A stretch of 64,000 bases of DNA from Streptomyces prunicolor NBRC 13075. Its GTDB lineage: Bacteria > Actinomycetota > Actinomycetes > Streptomycetales > Streptomycetaceae. Shown piece after piece: positions 27,787-36,112 of the stretch (within the stretch, counting starts at the first letter, position 1; each line of letters starts with the position of its first letter). A program made the translations under genes and the position numbers. The notes below the pieces were generated by a model. The model saw nothing but the letters and a program-made list of their open reading frames with translations, was not told where the DNA came from and searched no databases. Location: NCBI RefSeq assembly GCF_000367365.1, contig NZ_BARF01000003.1:62001-126000 (forward strand), written 5' to 3'.

Positions 27787-27822
27787 GGGGTTACCTTCCG
27801 CCGGTGGACGCAGATGCCCGAA

Positions 27823-28584
27823 TCATCCCACGTGTGCCAGGAACTCCCCCAGGATCTCGTTGAACTCCTCGGGGCGTTCGAGGTTCGGCAGATGGGCCGC
27901 GCCCTCGATCACACGGAGCGTGGAGTCGGGGAGCGCCGCGTGCATCGCCTCCGCGTCGGAGACCGGGGTGTAGGTGTCGTCGGCGCCCACGACCACCAGG
28001 GCCGGGACCGTCACCCGGGTCAACAGGTCACGGTGGTCGGGGCGTTGGGCACGGGCGCGCAGGGCCGCCGCCGCGCCCTCGGGGCGCGTGTCCGTCATCA
28101 TGCGGTGGACATGCGCCTTGACCCGAGGGTCCGCGTACGGCGCCACCATCCGCTCCAGGACCTCGTCGGCGTAGCCGCGCATGCCCTCCCGCAGGAGGCG
28201 GTCGGCCGTCGTGTTCCGGGTGCGGGCGGCCTCCGGAGTGTCCGCCGCCGGGAAGGTGTCGGCGAGGACCAGACCCCGGACGCGGTCGGGGAACCGGGCG
28301 TAGCAGTCCATCGCGATCTGGCCGCCCATCGACAGGCCGGCCAGCACGAACGTCTCCACCCGCTCCTTGTCCAGCAGGGCCTCGATGTCGGTGGCGAAGT
28401 CCGAGAAGCCGGTGACACCGGGGGTCGAGGGGGAGCCGCCGTAGCCGCGCAGGTCGGGGGCGAGGACCCGGCGGGCGGGGGAGAACGCCTCGATCTGCGG
28501 GGCCCACATCGTGTGGTCGAAGGGGTGGCCGTGGATCAGAACAAGAGGGGCAAGGGGTGTATTGGAGGGCGTATGGGGTGGCAT
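27823..28584 (-). CDS. Alpha/beta hydrolase
   Basis: A 253-residue hydrolase with the full fold signature: oxyanion region HGHPFDHTMW, nucleophile elbow GLSMGG, acid in GADDTYTP, and catalytic His in GAAHLPNLERPEEFNEIL. The C-terminal pattern resembles 3-oxoadipate enol-lactonase/PcaD-type enzymes, but the substrate is not settled. The ATG at 28584 is chosen because the upstream frame enters the divergent promoter. It heads a three-gene run and faces the MocR gene at 28665 across a 12-bp direct-repeat operator, so MocR control is likely. Confidence 0.87.
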   Translation of the reverse strand: MPPHTPSNTPLAPLVLIHGHPFDHTMWAPQIEAFSPARRVLAPDLRGYGGSPSTPGVTGFSDFATDIEALLDKERVETFVLAGLSMGGQIAMDCYARFPDRVRGLVLADTFPAADTPEAARTRNTTADRLLREGMRGYADEVLERMVAPYADPRVKAHVHRMMTDTRPEGAAAALRARAQRPDHRDLLTRVTVPALVVVGADDTYTPVSDAEAMHAALPDSTLRVIEGAAHLPNLERPEEFNEILGEFLAHVG

Positions 28585-28610
28585 GTGATCGACCCTAGAT
28601 CCGCTCAACT

Positions 28611-28645
28611 CCTCGGTGCAATAAGATCTTTGCCCTCGGTGCAAT
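28611..28645. promoter_or_regulatory. Putative MocR operator: direct repeat CCTCGGTGCAAT
   Basis: The 12-mer CCTCGGTGCAAT occurs at 28611-28622 and again at 28634-28645, 23 bp apart centre to centre (about two helical turns), between the hydrolase and MocR genes. Direct repeats with this spacing are typical of MocR/GabR regulators. Confidence 0.75.
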
Positions 28646-28664
28646 GTGGAGAGGGGGAGGGTGA

Positions 28665-30026
28665 GTGGGCGACTATCGGCGCATCGCCGACCGTGTCGCG
28701 GGTGATATCGCCTCGGGACGGCTCCGGCCTGGTCAACAGCTGCCCCCGCAGCGGGTGTTCGCCCGGCAGCGCGGGATCGCCGGGTCGACCGCCGGGCGGG
28801 TCTACGCCGAACTCGTGCGCCGGGGGCTGGTGGTGGGGGAGGTCGGGCGCGGGACCTTCGTGCGGGCCGCGGCGGCGGGGCCGTACGGGCAGGCGATCGT
28901 CGAGGCGGCGACCTCGGCGCCGGTGAACCTGGAGCTCAACTACCCTTCCGCGCCGGGTCAGTCGGAGTTGCTGGCCCCGGCTCTCGCGCCGCTGCTCCGT
29001 CCCGATGTGCTGGCCGAGGCGCTGCGGCCGGCCCCGGCGACGGGTACGGCGGTCGCTCGGGAAGCGGTGGCCGAGCTGCTGGCCACGCCCGCCTGGCGTC
29101 CCCACCCCGAGCGCATCCTCTTCAGCGGCAATGCCCGGCAGGCCATCGCCGCGACCCTCGCCTCCCTCGTCCGGCCGGGCGGGCGGGTCGGGGTCGAGCC
29201 GTTGACGTATCCGCTGGTCAGGGAGATCGCGGGGCGGCTCGGGGTGACGCTGGTCGCGTTGGCGGCGGACGGGGGCGGGCTGCGTCCGGAGTCGGTGCGG
29301 GCCGCGCATCGCACCGCTCCCCTCTCCGCGCTCTATCTCCAGCCGACGCTCCACAATCCGACCTCCGTGACGACGAGTGAGGCGCGGAAGCGGGAAATCG
29401 CCGATGTGGTGCGGGAGTTGGGGCTGCCCGTCGTCGAGGACCGGATCTGGTCCTTCCTTCATCCGGACTCCCCCGCGCCGCTCGCCGCCTATGCGCCCGG
29501 TCTCGTGCATGTCGTCGACGGGCTGTCGAAGCGGGTCGCGCCGGGGCTCACCGTCGGGTTTCTCGTCGTGCCGGAGGGGCGGGTCGAGGCCGTGGGGGCT
29601 GCCGTCCGGTCGGGTGGGTGGAGTGCGGGGCGGTTCGCGTTGGAGGCGGGGGTGCGGTGGATGGGGGACGGGACCGTGGGGCGGCTGGTCGCCGCCAAGC
29701 GGGCGGACGCGGCGGCCCGACAGCGGCTGGTGGGTGAGGAGTTGGGCGGTTTCTCCGTACGGGCCGATCCGCTCACCTACTACGCCTGGTGGGAGTTGCC
29801 CGCGCCCTGGCGGGCCGACACCTTCACGGCCGCCGCGGCGGCGCACGGGATCGCCGTCACGCCGGGAACCGCCTTCAGCGTCGATCCGAAGGTGACCCCG
29901 GACGCGGTCAGACTTGGGCTCGCGTCGGCTGCTGTGCCCGATCTGCGGCGGGCGTTGCGGACGCTCGCCTCTCTCGCAGGAGGCGTAGGAGCAGGAACTC
30001 CCGTACGGGGCGGGCGTATCGGGTGA
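28665..30026 (+). CDS. MocR-type transcriptional regulator (GntR HTH plus aminotransferase domain)
   Basis: A 453-residue protein. Residues about 1-70 are a GntR winged helix (IADRVAGDIASGRLRPGQQL, GSTAGRVYAELVRRGLVVGE). Residues about 90-440 are a fold-type I aminotransferase-like domain with PTLHNPTSV, the acidic VVEDRIWSF, and the PLP-binding Lys in VVDGLSKRVAPGLTVGF. Such proteins sense PLP with an amino compound and act as activator or repressor. GGGAGG precedes the GTG at 28665. The last 119 bases overlap, tail to tail, the next gene. The likely target is the divergent hydrolase-EEP-FUSC run. Confidence 0.92.
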   Translation: MGDYRRIADRVAGDIASGRLRPGQQLPPQRVFARQRGIAGSTAGRVYAELVRRGLVVGEVGRGTFVRAAAAGPYGQAIVEAATSAPVNLELNYPSAPGQSELLAPALAPLLRPDVLAEALRPAPATGTAVAREAVAELLATPAWRPHPERILFSGNARQAIAATLASLVRPGGRVGVEPLTYPLVREIAGRLGVTLVALAADGGGLRPESVRAAHRTAPLSALYLQPTLHNPTSVTTSEARKREIADVVRELGLPVVEDRIWSFLHPDSPAPLAAYAPGLVHVVDGLSKRVAPGLTVGFLVVPEGRVEAVGAAVRSGGWSAGRFALEAGVRWMGDGTVGRLVAAKRADAAARQRLVGEELGGFSVRADPLTYYAWWELPAPWRADTFTAAAAAHGIAVTPGTAFSVDPKVTPDAVRLGLASAAVPDLRRALRTLASLAGGVGAGTPVRGGRIG

Positions 30027-30945
30027 GCCAGGCCAGCGCGGCCACGGTGAGGCCCACGCCCAGCAGGAGCCAGGCGACCTTGCGCAGGGTCGCGGTCAGG
30101 GCGTCGTAGATCGCGCCGCCCGCCGCGCCGGAGAGCTCGGCCGGCAGGTCGGCGACGGTGAAGTGGCGGCCGATCGCGAGCGCGAGGCCGAGCAGCGCGC
30201 CGCCGAGGGCCGTGCCGAGCGCGGTCGCGGTGATCGCGCGGCGGCGGCGCACGGCGACGGCGATACCGGTGACGGCGAAGACGGCGGCGGCCACGGGAAG
30301 CCAGAAACCGGCGACCTCGAGCACGTGGAACTCCCTCCGGAGCGGGCCCAGTTCACCGGCCGGGAGAAGCTCGACCCGGGTGTGCTGGACGGGGATGTTG
30401 TTCGCCAACGAGACGTTCTCGTGGGCGAGTTGGTGTTTGACGCTGGCGGTGACGGGGGCGAGGTCGACGGTGACCGTGCCGGGCTGTCCCTCGTCCTGGA
30501 GGGCGTGCAGGACGGCTTCGTGGGTGACCCGGTTGCCCTCGTCCCAGGCCACGCGGAAGGCCTCGGTCTTGGTGAACGAGCGGACCGCGTCGTGTACGAA
30601 CGGCGCCATCACGCCCTGGGTCGCGCTCATCCGGACCCCGCCGACCCTGGCCCCGCCGATCTGGACCCCGCCCACCTGGATCTCGCGCAGGATGCCCGCG
30701 CCGACGGTGTCCGCGATCACGTTCCGTACGTCCGGGTTCGCGGCGAGGGGCGCCATCGTCGTGACGTAGCGGCCGGAGTCGGTCAGGCCGTACGCCGCCC
30801 AGGCCGCCAGCGCGCCGAAGGGCGTGAGGAAGCAGGAGAGGGCGACGAGTACGGCCGACAGGGCGCTCCGGAGACGTGGGGGCACCTCCTCAGGACACGG
30901 CCGGGGGGCGTCGTATGCGAGCGGGTCGAGGTTTTTTGACTGCAT
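29908..30945 (-). CDS. Membrane protein of unknown function
   Basis: A 345-residue protein with one N-terminal transmembrane helix (SALSAVLVALSCFLTPFGAL), an extracytoplasmic domain of about 150 residues (GRYVTTMAPLAANPDVRNVI) and three C-terminal helices. In the middle is a small repeat, VGGVQIGGARVGGVRM. The combination resembles conserved Streptomyces hypothetical proteins; no enzymatic motif is visible. The ATG at 30945 is preferred over an upstream TTG at 30954; neither has a clear ribosome site. The 3' end overlaps the MocR gene by 119 bases. Confidence 0.78.
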   Translation of the reverse strand: MQSKNLDPLAYDAPRPCPEEVPPRLRSALSAVLVALSCFLTPFGALAAWAAYGLTDSGRYVTTMAPLAANPDVRNVIADTVGAGILREIQVGGVQIGGARVGGVRMSATQGVMAPFVHDAVRSFTKTEAFRVAWDEGNRVTHEAVLHALQDEGQPGTVTVDLAPVTASVKHQLAHENVSLANNIPVQHTRVELLPAGELGPLRREFHVLEVAGFWLPVAAAVFAVTGIAVAVRRRRAITATALGTALGGALLGLALAIGRHFTVADLPAELSGAAGGAIYDALTATLRKVAWLLLGVGLTVAALAWLTRYARPVREFLLLRLLRERRASATPAADRAQQPTRAQV

Positions 30946-31074
30946 ATGGGTCAAATGTCAAACCTGATGGGTGGGGGTGGTCCCGGAACCCTTGGCGGAA
31001 CCGGGGAGTCCGCTCTCCGGTGGAGGCTTCACCCGAACGGGTGTTTCCTGGAGCTGGGGAGAAGGAGGCCGAAC

Positions 31075-31662
31075 ATGCGCACCACTCCGGCCCTGCGGAC
31101 TCTGGCCGCGGCCCTGTTCACCGGTGGCACCCTCGCCGTCGCGGCGGCGGGCACCACGGCGGTGGCAGCACCGTCAGCACCGGCCGCACCGTCTACGTAC
31201 GCCGAAGGACATGGCGGTGGCGGCGGTGGCGGCAGTCCGATCTGGGGCACCATCGTGTCCCGCACGGATCTGAACGTGCGGGAGTCGCCCACCACCCGTT
31301 CCCCTGTCGTCGACTCGCTCTCACCGGGCAGTCAGGACCGCGTCCAATGCGTGGTCAGGGGACAGAGCGTCAACGGAAATCCCGACTGGTACTGGCTCGT
31401 CGGCGCGCAGGCCTGGGCCAGCGCCGCGTTCGTCGACACCGGCGGCCAGGGCGTGCCGTCCTGCTCGGACCCGTGTCCGGGGTGGCGCGACGGCGGCGGC
31501 AACAACTCGGGCAACTCCAACTGGAACAACGACCCGAACTGGAACGACAACAACTCCTCGTGGAGCACCTCGGCCTCCGGGTCGTGGAGCGCCTCGGGCT
31601 CGTGGAGCTGGAGCTCCTCCGGTTCGTCGAGCGGCGGCGGCATCTGGAACTGGGCGCCGTAG
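31075..31662 (+). CDS. Secreted SH3-domain protein with Trp/Ser/Asn-rich tail
   Basis: A 195-residue exported protein. The signal peptide (residues about 1-33) ends near AVAAPS. A Gly-rich spacer is followed by a bacterial SH3-like domain (residues about 58-125: LNVRESPTTRSPVVDSL, DWYWLVGAQAWASAAFVDT) with a Cys pair. The last 50 residues are low-complexity with regularly spaced Trp among Ser, Asn and Gly (NWNNDPNWND, GSWSASGSWSWSSSGSS, IWNWAP). SH3b domains bind peptidoglycan or peptides. AGGAGG precedes the ATG at 31075. Confidence 0.85.
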   Translation: MRTTPALRTLAAALFTGGTLAVAAAGTTAVAAPSAPAAPSTYAEGHGGGGGGGSPIWGTIVSRTDLNVRESPTTRSPVVDSLSPGSQDRVQCVVRGQSVNGNPDWYWLVGAQAWASAAFVDTGGQGVPSCSDPCPGWRDGGGNNSGNSNWNNDPNWNDNNSSWSTSASGSWSASGSWSWSSSGSSSGGGIWNWAP

Positions 31663-31694
31663 AGCGGTCGTAGCGAAGGGATCGTGGGGAACGG

Positions 31695-31731
31695 CGTGGG
31701 CCCCGGCACCAACTCGGTGCCGGGGCCCACG
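31695..31731. terminator. Bidirectional terminator
   Basis: A perfect 16-bp stem (CGTGGGCCCCGGCACC) with loop AACTC, between the convergent SH3 gene and the membrane protein at 31751. Confidence 0.88.
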
Positions 31732-31750
31732 TGTTGCTGTCCGTGTCTGG

Positions 31751-32221
31751 TCAGCGGATGCGGTTGCCCTCTCCGTCCTCGCGTGTGTAGTAGCGGTAGA
31801 AGAAGACGAGGAAGACGGCCGCCGTGGTCGCGAGACCGAGGGCCGCGGAGCGCAGCACGCTCTCGCCGGTCTGGCTGTAGAGGAAGCCGAGTGCCGCGCC
31901 CGCGAAGCCGGACTTGACCAGCGAGTGCAGTTCGCGCTTCAGCAGCGGGGCGAACCGCGCCACCGCCAGGCACAGCACGATGAACGCGAGCGCCGTGACG
32001 AAGCCGAACAGGAGGTTCCAGCCGGTGATGGGGCCGCCGCCGCGACGGTTGGCCGCCGCCCAGTAGCCGTAGACGAGTCCCAGGACGACCGGGATGCCGA
32101 CCTTCGCCACGCGGTGGACGCGGGCGTCGAAGATGTCGGGCAGATTGCTGGTGAATCCGCCCCGGCCGGTGGTGTTGCCCGGGCCGGTCATTCCGCCGGG
32201 CGTGGGTGCCGCATGAGCCAT
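31751..32221 (-). CDS. Small membrane protein, conserved hypothetical
   Basis: A 156-residue protein with a Gly/Thr-rich N-terminus and four predicted helices (IPVVLGLVYGYWAA; ITGWNLLFGFVTALAFIVLC; SGFAGAALGFLY; SAALGLATTAAVFLVFFYRY). GAGGAG precedes the ATG at 32221. No family assignment; comparable proteins are widespread in Streptomyces. The basic segment between helices 2 and 3 (ARFAPLLKRELHSLVKS) is probably cytoplasmic. Confidence 0.78.
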   Translation of the reverse strand: MAHAAPTPGGMTGPGNTTGRGGFTSNLPDIFDARVHRVAKVGIPVVLGLVYGYWAAANRRGGGPITGWNLLFGFVTALAFIVLCLAVARFAPLLKRELHSLVKSGFAGAALGFLYSQTGESVLRSAALGLATTAAVFLVFFYRYYTREDGEGNRIR

Positions 32222-32322
32222 GAGAGCACTCCTCTCTCTCCCCGTACTACCAATGCACACCCCGGCGGAGGCGGTGGCAAGTCGGCGTGCGGCCCGGGTT
32301 GCCCCGTGTTTCGCTGGGGCGC

Positions 32323-32958
32323 ATGAAGCTCGTACTCTTCGGCGCCACCGGCATGGTCGGCAGCCGGATCGCGACGGAGGCGTCGGCCCGCGGCCACCAG
32401 GTCCTGGCGGTCAGCCGCTCCGGCCAGTCGCCGGTCCCCGGGGTCACCGCCACGGCGGCCGACGCGACGGACCCGGAGAAGGTGGCCCAGCTGGCGCGCG
32501 GCGCCGACGCGGTGGCCTCGGCGTGCGTACCGCCGCGCGACGGCAGCGATCCGCGCGGACCGTTCCTCGCCCTGAACGAGGCGCTCGTGGCGGGTGTCCG
32601 TGCGGCCGGTGTCGGGCGGCTGCTGGTCGTGGGCGGCGCCGGCGGTCTGGAGGTCGCCCCAGGGCAGGCCCTCAGCGACCAGCCCGGTTTCCCCGAGGCC
32701 TACCTCCCGGAAGCCCACGCGCACCGCGACGTCCTCGCCTACTACCGCACCCTCGACCTCCTCGACTGGACCTACGTCTCCCCCGCCGCCGAGATCGCCC
32801 CGGGCACCCGTACCGGCCGCTTCCGCGTGGGCGGGGACCAGTTCATGACCGATGACCAGGGCCGCAGCCTCATCAGCGCCGAGGACTACGCGGTCGCGTT
32901 CGTCGACGAACTGGAGCAGGACGCCCACCCGCGCGCCCGGATGTCGGTCGCGTACTGA
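32323..32958 (+). CDS. NAD(P)H-binding oxidoreductase-like protein (PF13460/YwnB type)
   Basis: A 211-residue atypical SDR. It starts MKLVLFGATGMVGSRIATEA with the GxTGxxG dinucleotide loop, then ATAADATDP, LVVGGAGGLEVAPG and DWTYVSPAAEIAPG, a sequence typical of NmrA-like/biliverdin-reductase-B-like proteins. There is no canonical Tyr-x-x-x-Lys, as usual for the group. The frame is open upstream to 32287 but the ATG at 32323 begins the first beta strand. The phosphatase gene begins 22 bases after its stop. Confidence 0.87.
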   Translation: MKLVLFGATGMVGSRIATEASARGHQVLAVSRSGQSPVPGVTATAADATDPEKVAQLARGADAVASACVPPRDGSDPRGPFLALNEALVAGVRAAGVGRLLVVGGAGGLEVAPGQALSDQPGFPEAYLPEAHAHRDVLAYYRTLDLLDWTYVSPAAEIAPGTRTGRFRVGGDQFMTDDQGRSLISAEDYAVAFVDELEQDAHPRARMSVAY

Positions 32959-32980
32959 TGTCCGGCGCAGACTGACGGCT

Positions 32981-34189
32981 GTGAGCGGCCGCGGACACAG
33001 ACCGGTGCGCCATGGCGACCTCGGGCGCTCCCCGCTCGGCGCCGGGCTGCCGCGCGCCGGGGACTCCGACGCGATCCGCCGTCAGCACCTCCTGCGGGTG
33101 CGCGGGCGCAGCGTCGCCTGGGTGCCGCCGCTGCTGGTGCTCGTCAGCATCCTGCTCGTCGACTGGTACACCGGCGGTGAGTTCCGGACCGTCTCGTGGA
33201 TCGTGCTCGTGCCCGGGATCGCCGCGGCGATCTGCGGGGTGCGCGGCACAGCCGTGTTCGCGGTGCTGGGACTGGCGACCTACGTCCTCGCCGACCACGC
33301 CTGGCCGCGCCAGTACCAGACCGGGCTGCCCGACTTCATCCTCGTCGGGGTCGGCGGCGCGCTCGCCGTGCTGGCCTGCGCGGTCCGGGTGCGCGGCGAG
33401 CGTCGCATGCTGCACATGCGGGATGTCGCCGAGACCACCCGGCGCACGCTGCTGCGCCCGCTGCCGCCGGGCTGGGGCGGCCTCGACCACGCGGCCGTCT
33501 ACCTTGCCGCGGACGCCGTGGCCCGTGTCGGCGGCGACTTCTACGACATCCAGCCCGGCCCGCACGGCACCCGCGCCCTCGTCGGTGACGTCCAGGGCAA
33601 GGGGCTCGGCGCGGTGGAGGCGGCGGCCGCGCTGCTCGGTACGTTCCGTGAGGCGGGGTACCACGAGCGGGAGCTCGCGACGGTCGCCGCGCGGCTGGAG
33701 ACCCGGATCCACCGGCACGGGCTGCATCTCGCGGCCCTCGACCCCGAGGACGACGACCGTATCGACCGGTTCGCGACCGCCGTCCTGTTGAGCTTCCCCA
33801 CCGCCGAACCGGACACCGTCGAGGTCGTCAACTTCGGTCACGAACCCCCGTTGGTGGTCGGTCCGTTCGGCGTACGGTCGCTGCCGCCCGGGCACGGACT
33901 TCCGCTCGGGCTGGGCGAGTTGGCCCACATGGACGGGCCGCCGCCGACACTCCGGATCACGCTCGCGCCCGGTGAGACCCTCCTCGTCGTCACGGACGGC
34001 GTGACGGAGGCGCGGGACGGGGCGGGCGTCTTCTACCCGCTCAAGTCCCGCGTGACGGAAGGCGTTTCGGCCGATCCGCGGCTCGCCGAACCGTCCCGCC
34101 TCGTCGCCTACGTCCGCGACGGCACGCTGCGCCACAGCGGCGGACATCTCGCCGACGACACCACGATCTTCGCGGTACGGCGGATGTGA
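32981..34189 (+). CDS. Membrane PP2C/SpoIIE-family phosphatase
   Basis: A 402-residue protein from a GTG at 32981. Residues about 35-125 contain three or four transmembrane helices (PPLLVLVSILLVDWY; WIVLVPGIAAAICGV; FAVLGLATYVLADH; FILVGVGGALAVLACAV). Residues about 160-400 form the phosphatase: RVGGDFYDI, VGDVQGKGLGAVEAAA, NFGHEPPLVVG, VVTDGVTEARDG, with the metal-ligand aspartates. It probably dephosphorylates an anti-anti-sigma protein near the membrane; no sensor domain is visible apart from the membrane part. It follows the NAD(P)-binding gene closely. Confidence 0.9.
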   Translation: MSGRGHRPVRHGDLGRSPLGAGLPRAGDSDAIRRQHLLRVRGRSVAWVPPLLVLVSILLVDWYTGGEFRTVSWIVLVPGIAAAICGVRGTAVFAVLGLATYVLADHAWPRQYQTGLPDFILVGVGGALAVLACAVRVRGERRMLHMRDVAETTRRTLLRPLPPGWGGLDHAAVYLAADAVARVGGDFYDIQPGPHGTRALVGDVQGKGLGAVEAAAALLGTFREAGYHERELATVAARLETRIHRHGLHLAALDPEDDDRIDRFATAVLLSFPTAEPDTVEVVNFGHEPPLVVGPFGVRSLPPGHGLPLGLGELAHMDGPPPTLRITLAPGETLLVVTDGVTEARDGAGVFYPLKSRVTEGVSADPRLAEPSRLVAYVRDGTLRHSGGHLADDTTIFAVRRM

Positions 34190-34297
34190 CATCACCCTTT
34201 GCAGCAGCAGAGGTTGAGCAGAGGTTACGGTGCTCAGGTATGAAGTGAATGACGTGGTTGTTGTGTTCGCTGTGTTCGACGGTTCGGGGGAGGGCGT

Positions 34298-35983
34298 ATG
34301 CCTGGAACGGTGCTGCTGCTCGCGGCCTCGCCGGTGGGCAGGGGGCGCCTGGTGGACGCGGCGTCCGTGCTGCCCGTCCTCGCGGCCGTCGCCCCCGGTG
34401 TGCTGTCCGGCACGGAGACCGCCAACGTTGTCGAACTCGCCGACCCGTTGGAGCCGCAGGCTGTCCTGACCCGGCTGCGGGCCGCCGCGACAGCGCCGGG
34501 TCCGTTGACCGTGTTCATCACCGGGCAACTCCAACTCGACCGGAAACAGCACCTTCCGCACCTGGCGCTGGCGCGTACGACTCCGGCGACCGTCCGGTAC
34601 ACCGGGTTTCCGTGGGCCTGGGTCCGGGAGGAGTTGCGGTTGCGGGCACCGGGGACGACGACGTTGCTGCTCGACCTCCATGCCGACGCGGAGACCTGGC
34701 AGTGGCTGCGCGTCCATCCACTCGACTCGGGCCGCACGAACGCGGTTTACGGTCGCATCGCACCGCCGCCTGCTCGGCGGGGGGTGGCTGTGCCGTCGTA
34801 CATGAAGGCGGTCGCGACGATTCTGCGCAGCGGGTGGCGTCCGCCGGTTGAGGAGTTGCATCAGCAGGCGTTGGGGCGGCTGGGGGCGGAGGGGTACGCG
34901 GATGTGCTGTTGTCCGCGCCGGGGGGTGCCGCGCCAGTTGTTGCCGTACAGGGTGTCGGTGTGCCGGGTGTTGGTGCGCTGGGTGTTGCCGTACCGGGTG
35001 TGGGTGCGTCGGGCGTTGGTGCGTCGGGTGTTGCCGTACCGGCTTTTGCCGCGCCGGGTGTTGGTGCGGGCGTCCCTGGGGGCTCCGCCCCCAGACCCCC
35101 ATCGGCCCTGAAGGGGCCTCGTCCTCAAACGCCGGACGGGCTGGATTTTGCCGGCGTGAGTGGAAAGAGCGTGCCGCGAGGGCAGGAGGGTGCGGGCCTG
35201 AGTGGGAAAAGTGCCGCTCAGGGCGAGGTCAGTGAGCTGCGGAGCCAGGGCAGTGCGCCGCGGGGCCCGGAGGATGCACGGCGAAGCCAAGACGGCGTGC
35301 CGCAAGCCCCGGAGGGTGCAGGGCGAAGCCGGAACAGCGCGGCGCCAGGCCAGGAGGACGCAGCGCCAAGCCAGGAAGGTGCGCCACCAACCCAGGTAGG
35401 TGCGCGGCGAAGCCAATATGGCGCCCCGCCGAGCGCCGACAACGCCCCGACAAGCCAATATGGCGCCCCGTCAAAACCCCACAACGCCCCCACAAGCCAC
35501 GACAATGCCGCGCCAAACCCCGACAGCGCCCCGCCAAACCCCGACAGCGCCCCGCCAAACCCCGACAACGACCCGCACATCGCCGTCGCCTCCGCCGCGC
35601 AAGCCGGGCGTCATCTCGATGCCGATGCCCTTGCCGCCGAGCACGAGCAGGCCGCCGTACGGGCGCACGGGCGGGGTTCCGAAGAAGCGCTGCACTGGAT
35701 CGAAGTGCGGGCCGATCTGGCGATGTTGGCCGGGGATCCGGTGCGCAGTTGCCGGGCCTGGCTCGCGGTGGCGGTCGCGCGGCTGGCGGTGGGGCAGGCG
35801 CCGGGTACGGCGGCCGTCGAGGCGGCTGTGGACCGGGCTCATCATCAGTGGGGGCAGATCCACGACCCCGCTCCCGCCCGTGAACTCGGCCTCACACTCG
35901 CCGAGTTGAGGAGCCGGGTGCCAGGTCGCCGTGCGGGTGCGCTGGATCATGTACGGAAGCAGCTGCTCGAACTTCAGTCGTAG
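34298..35983 (+). CDS. Repeat-rich protein of unknown function
   Basis: A 561-residue protein. Residues 1-205 form a globular domain (MPGTVLLLAASPVGRGRLVD, TGQLQLDRKQHLPHLAL, TTTLLLDLHADAETWQWL, AVPSYMKAVATILRSG) that I recall from other Streptomyces hypothetical proteins but cannot name. Residues about 210-410 are low-complexity: VG/GASGV repeats, then Gly-Ala-Pro-Ser units ending in repeated NPDSAPP. Residues about 425-561 are helical (EEALHWIEVRADLAMLAGDP, LDHVRKQLLELQS). A dispersed palindromic element lies inside the low-complexity part, in frame. The 3' end is tandemly duplicated downstream. The low-complexity centre probably varies between strains (inference). Confidence 0.78.
   Translation: MPGTVLLLAASPVGRGRLVDAASVLPVLAAVAPGVLSGTETANVVELADPLEPQAVLTRLRAAATAPGPLTVFITGQLQLDRKQHLPHLALARTTPATVRYTGFPWAWVREELRLRAPGTTTLLLDLHADAETWQWLRVHPLDSGRTNAVYGRIAPPPARRGVAVPSYMKAVATILRSGWRPPVEELHQQALGRLGAEGYADVLLSAPGGAAPVVAVQGVGVPGVGALGVAVPGVGASGVGASGVAVPAFAAPGVGAGVPGGSAPRPPSALKGPRPQTPDGLDFAGVSGKSVPRGQEGAGLSGKSAAQGEVSELRSQGSAPRGPEDARRSQDGVPQAPEGAGRSRNSAAPGQEDAAPSQEGAPPTQVGARRSQYGAPPSADNAPTSQYGAPSKPHNAPTSHDNAAPNPDSAPPNPDSAPPNPDNDPHIAVASAAQAGRHLDADALAAEHEQAAVRAHGRGSEEALHWIEVRADLAMLAGDPVRSCRAWLAVAVARLAVGQAPGTAAVEAAVDRAHHQWGQIHDPAPARELGLTLAELRSRVPGRRAGALDHVRKQLLELQS
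35071..35155 (+). repeat. Dispersed palindromic (REP-like) element inside a coding region
   Basis: Contains CTGGGGGC-TCC-GCCCCCAG (35076-35094), GGCCC-TGAAG-GGGCC (35104-35118) and CGTCC...GGACG (35120-35138) with the phrase TCAAACGCCGGACGGGCTGG. I recognise this combination as a very common intergenic repeat in Streptomyces genomes. Here it is read through in frame as part of the 34298 gene's low-complexity region. Confidence 0.75.
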
Positions 35984-36107
35984 GGCTGGGCCCATCTACC
36001 GCCTGGCCAACGCTCACCGGGGACTCGCGCGGGCGGGTGCGCTGGATCATGTGCGGAAGCAGCTGCTCGAACTTCAGTCGTAGGGCTGGGCCCATCTACC
36101 GCCTGGC
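35933..36107 (+). repeat. 100-bp-period tandem duplication of a gene 3' end
   Basis: Bases 35933-36007 recur at 36033-36107 with one substitution (35953 A versus 36053 G), an exact 100-bp period. Each copy encodes GALDHVRKQLLELQS and its TAG stop. The first copy ends the real gene (stop 35981-35983); the second is an orphan tail between it and the convergent TetR gene. Confidence 0.93.
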
Positions 36108-36112
36108 AGCGC

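Noticed and set aside
32873-35458. Long minus-strand frame across the PP2C and repeat-rich genes
   Set aside because: Arg/His-rich shadow with no recognisable domain.
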